DNA of 41,912 bases, from NCBI RefSeq assembly GCF_002726155.1, contig NZ_PBSH01000020.1, forward strand, positions 1-41,912, in the 5' to 3' direction. The position numbers were made by a program, and so were the translations under genes. This DNA comes from Alcanivorax sp. (GTDB lineage Bacteria; Pseudomonadota; Gammaproteobacteria; Pseudomonadales; Alcanivoracaceae). How positions within the stretch are numbered: the stretch's first letter is position 1; each line of letters opens with the position of its first letter. Below are positions 24,672 through 32,303 of the stretch, one piece after another. The notes beneath the pieces were generated by a model that was given only the letters and a program-made list of their open reading frames with translations, searched no databases and was not told the origin of the DNA.

Positions 24672-24701
24672 AGTATCTCCCGTGCGCTAGGGTCATAGAA
24701 T

Positions 24702-24769
24702 TACGCCGATAGACGGCGCTAGGCACTGCAACTTCGTGCCATCACGATAGTCTACACCGATAGCCGGCG
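24702..24769. repeat. Near-identical 17-base direct repeats upstream of prc
   Basis: TACGCCGATAGACGGCG (24702-24718) and TACACCGATAGCCGGCG (24753-24769) differ at two positions. The first is itself a dyad, CGCCG-N5-CGGCG. Between them lies another dyad, GGCAC (24722-24726) with GTGCC (24736-24740). They sit in the intergenic space between divergent prc and the spmAB-like gene, just upstream of the prc promoter. They look like paired binding sites for a dimeric regulator. Confidence 0.55.
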
Positions 24770-24781
24770 ATTCAACCCTGA

Positions 24782-24810
24782 ATGACCGCTCCCGGGCTGT
24801 CGGCTATACT
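24782..24810 (+). promoter_or_regulatory. Candidate sigma-70 promoter of prc
   Basis: ATGACC at 24782-24787 and TATACT at 24805-24810 are separated by 17 bases. TATACT is close to consensus. It would place the start about 18 bases before the ATG at 24835. Confidence 0.55.
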
Positions 24811-24834
24811 GAAAAAAACTGTTTGAGAGCCAGT

Positions 24835-26943
24835 ATGTCATTACTCCGTAAGCTGTTCCCTCTTGCACTTGCCCTGTTGCTGCTGGGCGGGGCAATCAAA
24901 GGCGGCGGCGCCCTTCACGACTCATCGCCGGATATTCAGGGCGACCTGAAGCCGACGGAAGAGCAACTGGAAGCGGCTGAAGAAATTGCTGACAAGCTCA
25001 AGTATCACTATCGCCAGCTCGATTTCGATGATCAGCTTTCCGAACAGGTACTGCAGCGCTACCTGAAAGACTTGGATCCCAATCGTCTGTATTTCCTGGC
25101 GTCCGACATCAAGGACTTTCAGCGCTATAACGAAATCCTGGATGACCAGCTGCGCAAGGGCCAACTGGAAGGCGGCTACACCATTTTCAATCGCTTCCAG
25201 CAGCGCCTGGAAGAGCGCCTGACCTGGTCACTGGAGACCATTGCCAATGACCTGGATTCACTGACATTCGATAGCGAAGAATCCGTCCGTGTAGATCGTG
25301 AAGATGCCCCCTGGGCGAAAGACAAGGCGGCACTGGATGAAATCTGGCAGCGCCAGCTGAAAAATGCGGTGCTGTCCATGCGCCTCAATGATTCCAGCGC
25401 CGAAGATATCCAAACGCGACTCACCCGCCGTTACGAGAGCCAGCTGAAGCGCATCAAGCAGAACACGCCTGAGGATGTGTTTCAGGTGTACATGAACGCC
25501 CTCACACAGACGTTTGATCCTCACACTACCTATTTCACTCCGCACAACTCAAAAAACTTCGACATCAGCATGAGCCGCTCACTGGAAGGCATTGGTGCGG
25601 TGCTGCAGTACGAAGACGGCTACACCAAAGTGGTGCGGCTGGTTCCCGGTGGCCCGGCGGCCAAGGGCGGCCAACTGAAGCCTGCGGATCGTATTGTCGG
25701 CGTGTCTCAGGATGAAGAAGAGCCGGTGCCGGTGATCGGCCTGCGCCTGGATGAAGTGGTCGACCAGATCCGTGGCCCAAAGGGCACCAAGGTGAACCTG
25801 GAAATCATTCCAGCAGGTAGCGCCAGCGAGCATGACACCCGCACAATCACCATTGTCCGCAACAAGGTGGTGCTGGAAGAACAGGCCGCCAAGAAAGACA
25901 TTATCCACGTTGATCGCAATGGTCAGGACCTGAAACTGGGCATCATCGAAATACCCGCGTTCTACCTGGACTTCGATGCCTACCACCGTGGCGATCCGAA
26001 ATACACCAGCACCACCAGCGATGTCGCCAAACTGCTGGTCGAGCTGCGCAAGGAGAATATCGATGGCCTGGTCATCGACCTGCGCAATAACGGCGGCGGT
26101 TCGCTGCTGGAAGTGAACAAGCTGGTCAGCCTGTTTATCAACCGGGGCCCGACGGTGCAGGTTCGTGAGTCAAACGGCCGGGTCAGTGTTGAAGGTGACA
26201 AATTCCCCGGCGTACTCTTTGCCGGCCCCATGGCGGTTATGGTGAACCGCTACAGTGCCTCGGCATCGGAGATTTTTGCCGGCGCCATGCAGGACTATGG
26301 CCGCGCGCTGATCGTCGGCGACCAGACATACGGCAAAGGCACCGTGCAAACCCTGCTGGATCTCAATCATGGCAAGCTGAAGATGACCAATGCCAAGTTC
26401 TATCGGGTGTCCGGCTCCAGCAACCAGAACCTGGGCATCGTGCCGGATGTGGATTTGCCCTCCCTGGTGGACAAGGACGACGTGGGGGAAAGCTCTCTGC
26501 CCAACGCCCTGCCCTGGGATGAAATCAAATCGGCCAATTTCCAGCGCGTCACCGATTTGGTGCCTTTCCTGCCACAACTGCGTGAGCGCCATGAAGAACG
26601 CACGGATAGCGACCCGGAATTTGTCTACGTGCATTCCCTGCGTAAATTGCTCGACGTGAACCGCAACCGCACGGAACTCTCGCTGAACGAGAAAGCCCGC
26701 ACTCAAATGCAGACCGAGTTCGACAAGGAGCGGCTGGCCATCGAAAACAGCCGTCGCCAGGCCCGCGATGAAGATCCCCTTGAGAGCATCAAGGAGCTGC
26801 GCACCCTGGAAGAACAGCGAGCGCTGGATCCGGAAAGCCATGATGAAGCCATGGACGAAGACCCCTACGTTCGCGAAACTGGTGAAATTCTGGTGGATTA
26901 CATGGATTTGCTGCGGGAAAACCAGGTTGCCCGCAAAGGCTGA
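24835..26943 (+). CDS. prc: Tail-specific (carboxy-terminal processing) protease
   Basis: 702 residues, slightly longer than E. coli Prc. An N-terminal signal/anchor segment (about 5-25) directs it to the periplasm. A PDZ domain follows near 240-330 (GIGAVLQYEDGYTKVVRLV), then the S41 peptidase core. The catalytic dyad is S476 in NRYSASASEIF and K501 in GKGTVQTLL, 25 residues apart as in the E. coli enzyme. The C-terminal tail is helical and acidic. It removes or trims periplasmic proteins from their C-termini and affects envelope homeostasis. ATG 24835 is used; an in-frame TTG lies four codons earlier. It ends at a strong terminator. Confidence 0.96.
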   Translation: MSLLRKLFPLALALLLLGGAIKGGGALHDSSPDIQGDLKPTEEQLEAAEEIADKLKYHYRQLDFDDQLSEQVLQRYLKDLDPNRLYFLASDIKDFQRYNEILDDQLRKGQLEGGYTIFNRFQQRLEERLTWSLETIANDLDSLTFDSEESVRVDREDAPWAKDKAALDEIWQRQLKNAVLSMRLNDSSAEDIQTRLTRRYESQLKRIKQNTPEDVFQVYMNALTQTFDPHTTYFTPHNSKNFDISMSRSLEGIGAVLQYEDGYTKVVRLVPGGPAAKGGQLKPADRIVGVSQDEEEPVPVIGLRLDEVVDQIRGPKGTKVNLEIIPAGSASEHDTRTITIVRNKVVLEEQAAKKDIIHVDRNGQDLKLGIIEIPAFYLDFDAYHRGDPKYTSTTSDVAKLLVELRKENIDGLVIDLRNNGGGSLLEVNKLVSLFINRGPTVQVRESNGRVSVEGDKFPGVLFAGPMAVMVNRYSASASEIFAGAMQDYGRALIVGDQTYGKGTVQTLLDLNHGKLKMTNAKFYRVSGSSNQNLGIVPDVDLPSLVDKDDVGESSLPNALPWDEIKSANFQRVTDLVPFLPQLRERHEERTDSDPEFVYVHSLRKLLDVNRNRTELSLNEKARTQMQTEFDKERLAIENSRRQARDEDPLESIKELRTLEEQRALDPESHDEAMDEDPYVRETGEILVDYMDLLRENQVARKG

Positions 26944-26971
26944 TTTCAGCCAACGCACAGACCATGGAAAT

Positions 26972-27000
26972 AAAAAACCGGCTTTATAGCCGGTTTTTTT
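26972..27000. terminator. Rho-independent terminator of prc (bidirectional)
   Basis: The stem CCGGC/GCCGG with the loop TTTATA is flanked by six A on the left and seven T on the right (26994-27000). It follows prc by 28 bases. Because of the A-run it can also end the convergent DUF2236 transcript. Confidence 0.93.
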
Positions 27001-27042
27001 GTGGCGCGCCTTGGCGACATCGCGATACTAACAGCGTACTCG

Positions 27043-28185
27043 TCAGGCCAGTGCCTTAAAGCCCCAGCGTGCCGGGTTATCACCCAGCCCGGCTTTCAGG
27101 GTGCGCCGACCCAGTTGATGATTAAACCCCTCCAGTGCCCGCTTGGCCGGGTCCGGTAGCAAGCGTAAACCGAAGCTGGCCGTGGTGATCGCCGTTTTTA
27201 CTACTCTTACGGCGGCCGTGGCCGAAACCGTGCTGTGAATATTCAGATCGTCAGCCACCTGATCACCGATCAGGTAGCGACTGAAGGCCAGCAGCACATC
27301 GTAGGAAAGATTAAACGGCGGCTTGCCGGACATGTCCTTGAGCAAGGCCTTGGCGAGAGATTCACTGTCCGGCGTGGGATCGTAGAGATGCGAGGTCAAT
27401 TGCAGGGCCATCACGCTTTGCTCTTCCAGTGTACTGGTCAGCAAGGCCTCGTTCACGCCCAGTAAATACCCGGCATAACGCCAGAAATAGTGCATGGACT
27501 CATGTTCGCGCCGGGAAATCGGCAGGCCGAGACGCTTGAGCCCCCGCACCACCATGAAATCAAATTCCAGCACCGTACCTGCCATATCTTCCTGATTGAT
27601 CGGCAAGTCATACTTTTCATTGTCCCAGCGCGGGTTGTTGGCCAGGAATTGCCGCACAGCCGCATGCAACAGCCGAACCTCCATCAAGGTTCGGTGCCCC
27701 AGCCCCCCGGGGCGGATGCCGTCATCCCCAACGATATTGTGCAGCATCTGCCCGGTTTCATAGATGCGCCGGGACACATCCTTTTGCAGCCGGCCGGTAG
27801 CAACCAGCACCTGGGACGGCTTGTTGTGCGCATAGCCTTCGACCAGGCTGGAGCACATCAGCACCAGCCCCTGAAGCGCACCGTTGCGGCGGTACATACG
27901 CCGCCCCAGCTCCATTTCCTCGAAATCCACCCAGCTCGGTACGGTATAGCAATGGTCCAGAAAGGCCTGAAAATCCCCCCCTTCCGCTTTCGCCCGACGC
28001 TCCACTTCATCGAGAAGCCCTGACGGACGGGTAAATTTGATTTGCGCGGCGCAGCGGTCAGCTAACGGGTCCTGTACCTGTCGCCAGGCATTCAGCTTCT
28101 CGTGGGAATAGCGGTCCCACCAGATGCGTTCCTGGGGAGATTGGGGACCTTTCGCAAAACGGGTTAATTCCTGCGGCGTTGCCAT
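27043..28185 (-). CDS. Oxygenase MpaB family protein (DUF2236)
   Basis: 380 residues. The DUF2236 domain occupies most of the protein, with helices containing YETGQMLHNIV, GHRTLMEVRLLHAAVRQFL and HESMHYFWRYAGYLLGVNE. This is the family of the rubber oxygenase Lcp and of MpaB, which bind haem b. The histidines in RLLHAAVR and HESMHYF are plausible haem ligands, but I cannot assign them with certainty. No signal peptide is seen, so it is probably cytoplasmic. AAGAGG precedes the ATG at 28185. The gene has its own promoter, overlapped by a striking double operator at 28204-28249, so expression is probably tightly repressed until an inducer appears. Substrate unknown; hydrocarbon or lipid oxidation is conceivable. 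Confidence 0.88.
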   Translation of the reverse strand: MATPQELTRFAKGPQSPQERIWWDRYSHEKLNAWRQVQDPLADRCAAQIKFTRPSGLLDEVERRAKAEGGDFQAFLDHCYTVPSWVDFEEMELGRRMYRRNGALQGLVLMCSSLVEGYAHNKPSQVLVATGRLQKDVSRRIYETGQMLHNIVGDDGIRPGGLGHRTLMEVRLLHAAVRQFLANNPRWDNEKYDLPINQEDMAGTVLEFDFMVVRGLKRLGLPISRREHESMHYFWRYAGYLLGVNEALLTSTLEEQSVMALQLTSHLYDPTPDSESLAKALLKDMSGKPPFNLSYDVLLAFSRYLIGDQVADDLNIHSTVSATAAVRVVKTAITTASFGLRLLPDPAKRALEGFNHQLGRRTLKAGLGDNPARWGFKALA

Positions 28186-28203
28186 GCATACCTCTTCGTT
28201 GTT

Positions 28204-28249
28204 GTTCTATTCAGAACCCATGCCAGAACTCGCGGGTTCTGAATAGAAC
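28204..28249. promoter_or_regulatory. Double operator: 16-bp perfect inverted repeat
   Basis: GTTCTATTCAGAACCC (28204-28219) and GGGTTCTGAATAGAAC (28234-28249) are exact reverse complements separated by 14 bases. Each arm also contains its own dyad GTTCT-N4-AGAAC, at 28204-28217 and 28236-28249. The dyad centres are 32 bases apart, about three helical turns. The pair lies 19-64 bases upstream of the DUF2236 start codon and overlaps the predicted -10 box. This is what a dimeric, TetR-like repressor site looks like. The repressor is not encoded next to it. Confidence 0.8.
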
Positions 28250-28275
28250 TTAGGGCAGCGGGCAATTGCGGTCAA
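28247..28275 (-). promoter_or_regulatory. Predicted promoter of the DUF2236 gene
   Basis: On the minus strand, TTGACC (28270-28275) and TAAGTT (28247-28252) are 17 bases apart. The -35 box is near consensus, the -10 box is fair. The -10 box overlaps the right operator arm. The promoter begins just beyond the stop codon of the upstream hydrolase gene. Confidence 0.65.
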
Positions 28276-28279
28276 CACA

Positions 28280-29050
28280 CTAAACAGAGGAATCTGTTAC
28301 CCCCTCAAGAAGCGTATTGATAAGCCATCGGGGCGCATCCAGCGGAAGATCATGGCCCGCTTCCGCATGCATCTTCAGTGGCAGTTGCCAGGCGGCGGCC
28401 AGCCGCCGGGAGCAGCTGGGGCTGACCAGGCGATCCCCCTGCCCGTTAACAATGATTACCGGCACAGAATCCGGCAGCGCCACCGGCGCCCGGAAACGTA
28501 TGGCTGCGAGAAGCTGGCGCAGGCTGTTGCCGAGCGAAACCGGCTGCGAGCCCGCATAGCCAGCCCATTTTTCCGCCAGGGCGTGCAGAAAATCACGCTC
28601 GCGCATATTCGAGGTAATCTCAAGAATGGCAGTCTCTTTACGCAGGGTGTCGCGGCTGAACACAGCCTCTCGCAACAATCGACGGTAATTCATCGGCCGC
28701 AAACGCTGCCAGAAAGGACTGAAACGACTGGCGCTGGTATTGATCAGGCCGGCAAATGCGACCTCATGGGGAGCCTGACAAAGCCACTGCACCGCCATCA
28801 TCGCACCCAACGACAGGGCCACCACATGATAAGGGCCACTATGCCCTTGCGAGTGCAGCTGCTCACGGGCATGGGCCACCATGGCTGCAATCCGCGTCGG
28901 GCTGCGTTCCTGCCAGAATTCGCCGTTACCGGGCAGGTCCAGCGTAATAACCGTATCCTGCGGCACCGCAGCTTGAAACTGCTCCGGAAACCCTTCCCAA
29001 TGCCGCTTTTCACGAACCAGGCCTCGCAATAACACCCAGGTTCTCGCCAT
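28280..29050 (-). CDS. Alpha/beta-fold hydrolase
   Basis: 256 residues. The alpha/beta hydrolase order is visible: DLPGNGEF near residue 38, the nucleophile elbow near 78-82, D206 in NGQGDRLVS and H233 in AGHDLPLD. These form a probable S80-D206-H233 triad. The nucleophile elbow reads A-L-S-L-G, with alanine in place of the usual first glycine, which is tolerated in the family. Substrate unknown; esterase or lipase-like activity is likely. AAGGAGA precedes the ATG at 29050. The gene is upstream of the DUF2236 gene on the same strand but separated by that gene's own promoter, and it diverges from the kinase-like gene. Confidence 0.88.
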   Translation of the reverse strand: MARTWVLLRGLVREKRHWEGFPEQFQAAVPQDTVITLDLPGNGEFWQERSPTRIAAMVAHAREQLHSQGHSGPYHVVALSLGAMMAVQWLCQAPHEVAFAGLINTSASRFSPFWQRLRPMNYRRLLREAVFSRDTLRKETAILEITSNMRERDFLHALAEKWAGYAGSQPVSLGNSLRQLLAAIRFRAPVALPDSVPVIIVNGQGDRLVSPSCSRRLAAAWQLPLKMHAEAGHDLPLDAPRWLINTLLEGVTDSSV

Positions 29051-29069
29051 GTGTTCTCTCCTTGGGACA

Positions 29070-29098
29070 ATGACCCGCTTTACAATACGGGCTAGAAT
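29070..29098 (+). promoter_or_regulatory. Candidate promoter of the ABC1 kinase-like gene
   Basis: ATGACC (29070-29075) and TAGAAT (29093-29098) are 17 bases apart, upstream of the ATG at 29141. The -35 hexamer is the same as that predicted for prc. Confidence 0.5.
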
Positions 29099-29140
29099 GC
29101 CACCGGCTTTCAGGATGGCAAATGGAGTTTCCTCGCGACT

Positions 29141-30568
29141 ATGGCACGTAAAACAGTAAAACGGGTTAAAACAGGTTCTGTGGAGCGGCGCTTCTCAATG
29201 GCCAAAGCCGGCTTTCTGGCGGGTGCCAAGTATGCCACCGCCAGTGCAGGCACACTGTTCACCGCTAAAGACAAACGTGATGACCGGCGCAAGGAAATCT
29301 TGTCTGCCCGTGCCCAGGAGCTGGTGGAAGAGCTGGGCAGCCTGAAAGGTTCGGTGGTGAAAATTGGCCAGATGATGGCACTGTTCGGCGAACACTTCCT
29401 GCCCGAAGAGGTCACCACTGCCCTGCATACACTGGAAAACCAGACAACCGCACTGGAATGGCCAGCCATCGAGAGGCACCTCAAGCGCCAGCTCGGTGAA
29501 GTCAAACTGGCTGAGCTGGAGATTGAGCAACAACCGCTGGGGGCTGCCTCGCTGGCGCAGGTGCACAAGGCCGTGCGCAAGTCAGATGGCAAGGAACTGT
29601 GCCTGAAGATCCAGTACCCCGGCGTCGCTGACGCGATTGATTCCGACATGCGTGCGCTGGTACGGCTGCTGAAGTTGAGCCGCCTGGTACCCATGACCGA
29701 GCAATTCAACATGTGGCTCGATGAAGTGCGCGAGATGCTCAAGCGCGAAGTGGATTATGACCTTGAGGCTCATACCACCCGCCATTTCCGTACCGCGCTG
29801 GCCGATGACACGCGTTTTGTGGTTCCGGAAATTGTTCCTGAATTCTCAACGCACAACATCATGTGCATGACCTTCGAACGAGGCATTGGCGTCAACGATC
29901 CCGCCGTGCTTGAGCTGTCCCAGACCCGCCGCAACTTTATCGGCCGAGCCATCATGGAGCTGTGCTGCCGGGAAGTGTTCGAATGGAACAAGATGCAAAC
30001 GGACCCGAATTTCGGCAACTATCTGCTGCGTATTGGGGAAACCCCGGAGCAGGACCAGATCGTGCTGCTGGATTTCGGCGCCATCCGTGATTTCGACAAC
30101 GAAGTGCTTGGCCCGGGCCGGGAGATGATTCGTGCCTCCTTTTACCACGATACAGACCGGCTGATCCGGGCGCTCAACGCCCTGGACTTTCTGGCCCGTA
30201 ACGCCCCGCGCAAATTGCTTGAGGAGTTCTCTGAGCTCTGTTTCGAGGCGGTTGAAGTGTTGCAGGACCCGGACCGTTTTCCGCCCCCGGCCTCCGTGCT
30301 GAATGAGAATGGCGAGTACTGCTGGGGCAAGAGCAACCTGCCCAACCGCATCATGAATCGTGCCGGTCGCAATGCTCTCTCGGTGCATTTTGATGTGCCA
30401 CCCAAGGAGTTCATCTTCCTCGCCCGCAAGCTACTTGGCGCATACACATTTTTGCACGTGATCGAGTCTGAGGTCCGTGGCAACACCATCCTTGAACCTT
30501 TCATTCATATGCAGGAAGAGGACGATATCGCCCTGGTTGATCAAAAAACAATCAGTCCGGGCGGGTAA
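29141..30568 (+). CDS. ABC1/UbiB-family protein kinase-like protein (AarF-like)
   Basis: 475 residues. The KxGQ motif of the family is present as KIGQMMALFGE (about residue 71). The alanine-rich nucleotide loop appears as PLGAASLAQVHKA (about 131-143), the VAIK-like lysine in LCLKIQYPG, the catalytic-loop region in TDPNFGNYLL (written in plasmid of the family as xDPxxGN) and the DFG in LLDFGAIRD. These features define UbiB/ADCK atypical kinases, which bind ATP and support ubiquinone biosynthesis or lipid-linked functions. No C-terminal transmembrane pair is seen, so it is not UbiB itself. The actual substrate is unknown. It is transcribed alone, with a terminator downstream at 30689. Confidence 0.9.
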   Translation: MARKTVKRVKTGSVERRFSMAKAGFLAGAKYATASAGTLFTAKDKRDDRRKEILSARAQELVEELGSLKGSVVKIGQMMALFGEHFLPEEVTTALHTLENQTTALEWPAIERHLKRQLGEVKLAELEIEQQPLGAASLAQVHKAVRKSDGKELCLKIQYPGVADAIDSDMRALVRLLKLSRLVPMTEQFNMWLDEVREMLKREVDYDLEAHTTRHFRTALADDTRFVVPEIVPEFSTHNIMCMTFERGIGVNDPAVLELSQTRRNFIGRAIMELCCREVFEWNKMQTDPNFGNYLLRIGETPEQDQIVLLDFGAIRDFDNEVLGPGREMIRASFYHDTDRLIRALNALDFLARNAPRKLLEEFSELCFEAVEVLQDPDRFPPPASVLNENGEYCWGKSNLPNRIMNRAGRNALSVHFDVPPKEFIFLARKLLGAYTFLHVIESEVRGNTILEPFIHMQEEDDIALVDQKTISPGG

Positions 30569-30585
30569 TCCCCACTACAACGGGT

Positions 30586-30633
30586 GCCGATAGGCCAAAA
30601 CGCTCATTTATCGGCCACTTATCGGTACGATAA
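30586..30633. repeat. TATCGG/CCGATA repeat cluster upstream of pntAA
   Basis: GCCGATA (30586-30592) is the reverse complement of TATCGGC (30609-30615). TTATCGG occurs twice in direct order (30608-30614 and 30619-30625). The second copy forms a dyad TTATCG-GTA-CGATAA (30619-30633). The cluster lies right after the kinase-like gene and about 170 bases upstream of pntAA, before the terminator at 30689. It may be an operator, but its target promoter is uncertain. Confidence 0.45.
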
Positions 30634-30688
30634 CCATTTGTCATTTGCCAAGCTGGCACGTGCACAATAAGGTTAGCACCCTGCTCAT

Positions 30689-30717
30689 CGGCCGGTTCAC
30701 CTGAACCGGCCGTTTTT
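30689..30717 (+). terminator. Rho-independent terminator of the kinase-like gene
   Basis: CGGCCGGTTCA (30689-30699) and TGAACCGGCCG (30702-30712) form an 11-pair GC-rich stem with a very short loop, followed by TTTTT (30713-30717). It lies about 120 bases after the kinase-like stop codon and about 85 bases before pntAA. Confidence 0.9.
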
Positions 30718-30801
30718 CGAGGCTTTCAGAGGTTTCGGGTTGCCAATATCCTCCCTCCTGAATAGCCAATTATTTGCGAACCACAGACGGGGGTAACGCA
30801 G

Positions 30802-32025
30802 GTGATTATCGGTGTTCCCAAAGAAATCTGCCCTGGCGAGCAGCGCGTTGCTTTAACGCCTGCCAATGTCAGCGCACTGCTGAAAAAACAAGGTGTCGAG
30901 ATCATCATCGAGCGCGGCGCCGGTGATATTGCCGGTTATCCGGACAGCACTTATGAAGCTGCCGGAGCCAAGCTGGTTGATCGCGATGAGGTGTTCTCTT
31001 CCGCTCAAGTTGTTCTGCAGGTGCAAACGCCTGGCAGCAACATCAAGAACGGTGATGAGGATCTGAACAAACTGAAGGAAGGCCAGGTTCTGATCGGCAT
31101 GACCGATCCGCTGGCTAACCCGCAATTTGCCCAGTCCCTGGCCGAAAAGAAAGTCTCCGGCCTTGCGCTTGAGCTGGTACCGCGTATTACTCGCGCCCAG
31201 GCCATGGATGTGCTGTCTTCCATGGCCATGATCGCAGGTTACAAGTGTGTACTGCTCGCCGCGACCGAATCCCAACGCATGTTCCCCATGAACATGACCG
31301 CCGCCGGCACCATGAAGCCGTCACGCGTGTTCATCATGGGTGCGGGTGTTGCCGGCCTGCAGGCCTGTGCCACTGCCAAGCGCCTGGGTGCTGTCGTTGA
31401 AGCCTACGACGTTCGCCCCGCTGCCCGTGAACAGATCCTGTCTGTTGGCGCCAAGCCGGTCGAGCTTGATCTGGATACCGGCGAAGCGGAAGGCTCCGGC
31501 GGTTACGCCAAGGCCCAGGGTGAAGACTTCCTCAAGCGTCAGCGTGAGTTGATGACCGAAGTCGTGAAAGAGATGGACGTGATCGTCACCACCGCGGCGG
31601 TTCCCGGCGCCAAGAGCCCGATCCTGGTTACCGAAGACATGGTGAAAGCCATGAAACCCGGTTCCATCATTGTGGATCTGGCTGCTGAGCGTGGCGGCAA
31701 CTGCGACCTCACCGAGTCCGGCAAAACAGTAGTGAAGCACGGCGTGACCATCATCGGTCCGGAAAACGTGCCCTCCTCTGTGGCGTTCCATGCCAGCCAG
31801 ATGTTTGGCAAGAACATGGAAAACCTGCTTAACCTGCTGATCGACGATAACGGCGAGCTGCAGCTGGATTTCGAAGACGAAATCGTTGCCGAAACCGTGA
31901 TTAGTCACGATGGCGACGTTCCCCAAGCCCGTCTGCGCGACATTCTGGGTCTCCCCGCTCTGGCCAAGCCTGAGCCGGAAGCCGCGGAAGAAGCGTCCGA
32001 CGCGGACAGCAAGGAGGAAAAGTAA
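30802..32025 (+). CDS. pntAA: Proton-translocating NAD(P) transhydrogenase, alpha subunit 1 (dI)
   Basis: 407 residues. This is the NAD(H)-binding domain I. The N-terminus MIIGVPKEICPGEQRVALTP is the family start, the Rossmann motif GAGVAGLQACATAKRLGAVV lies near residue 180, and VDLAAERGGNCDLTE near 288. Together with PntAB and PntB it transfers hydride between NADH and NADP+, driven by proton entry, to supply NADPH. The GTG at 30802 is used because a G-rich ribosome-binding site (GGGGGT) lies about nine bases upstream and the residues match the family start. The stop overlaps the pntAB start by one base. A charged C-terminal tail (about 380-407) replaces the membrane part found in single-chain PntA. 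Confidence 0.96.
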   Translation: MIIGVPKEICPGEQRVALTPANVSALLKKQGVEIIIERGAGDIAGYPDSTYEAAGAKLVDRDEVFSSAQVVLQVQTPGSNIKNGDEDLNKLKEGQVLIGMTDPLANPQFAQSLAEKKVSGLALELVPRITRAQAMDVLSSMAMIAGYKCVLLAATESQRMFPMNMTAAGTMKPSRVFIMGAGVAGLQACATAKRLGAVVEAYDVRPAAREQILSVGAKPVELDLDTGEAEGSGGYAKAQGEDFLKRQRELMTEVVKEMDVIVTTAAVPGAKSPILVTEDMVKAMKPGSIIVDLAAERGGNCDLTESGKTVVKHGVTIIGPENVPSSVAFHASQMFGKNMENLLNLLIDDNGELQLDFEDEIVAETVISHDGDVPQARLRDILGLPALAKPEPEAAEEASDADSKEEK

Positions 32026-32300
32026 TGGATTTCGTAGCCCAACTTACCCTGTTTGTGCTGGCGATCTTCCTCGGTGTGGAACTGATCACCAAAGTTCCGC
32101 CGACCCTGCACACCCCGCTGATGTCCGGTTCCAACGCGATTTCCGGTATCACCGTGGTGGGCGCCTTGATTGCGGCCGGGTCTGATTCCGGCATGTTGAT
32201 CAATGTGCTGGGCTTTGCCGCGGTGGTTCTGGCCACCATTAACGTGATTGGCGGCTTTATGGTCACCAATCGAATGCTGGCGATGTTCAAGAGGAAGTAA
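32025..32300 (+). CDS. pntAB: NAD(P) transhydrogenase, alpha subunit 2 (membrane part)
   Basis: 91 residues with three transmembrane helices (about 5-20, 38-55 and 60-80). It holds the signature SGSNAISGITVVGAL. In E. coli this part is fused to the C-terminus of PntA; here it is a separate gene, as in Rhodospirillum rubrum and many marine bacteria. It overlaps pntAA by one base (TAATG) and is three bases from pntB. Confidence 0.95.
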   Translation: MDFVAQLTLFVLAIFLGVELITKVPPTLHTPLMSGSNAISGITVVGALIAAGSDSGMLINVLGFAAVVLATINVIGGFMVTNRMLAMFKRK

Positions 32301-32303
32301 ACC

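Noticed and set aside
24702..24769. CRISPR-like array
   Set aside because: Only two short repeats with mismatches and no regular spacers or cas genes.
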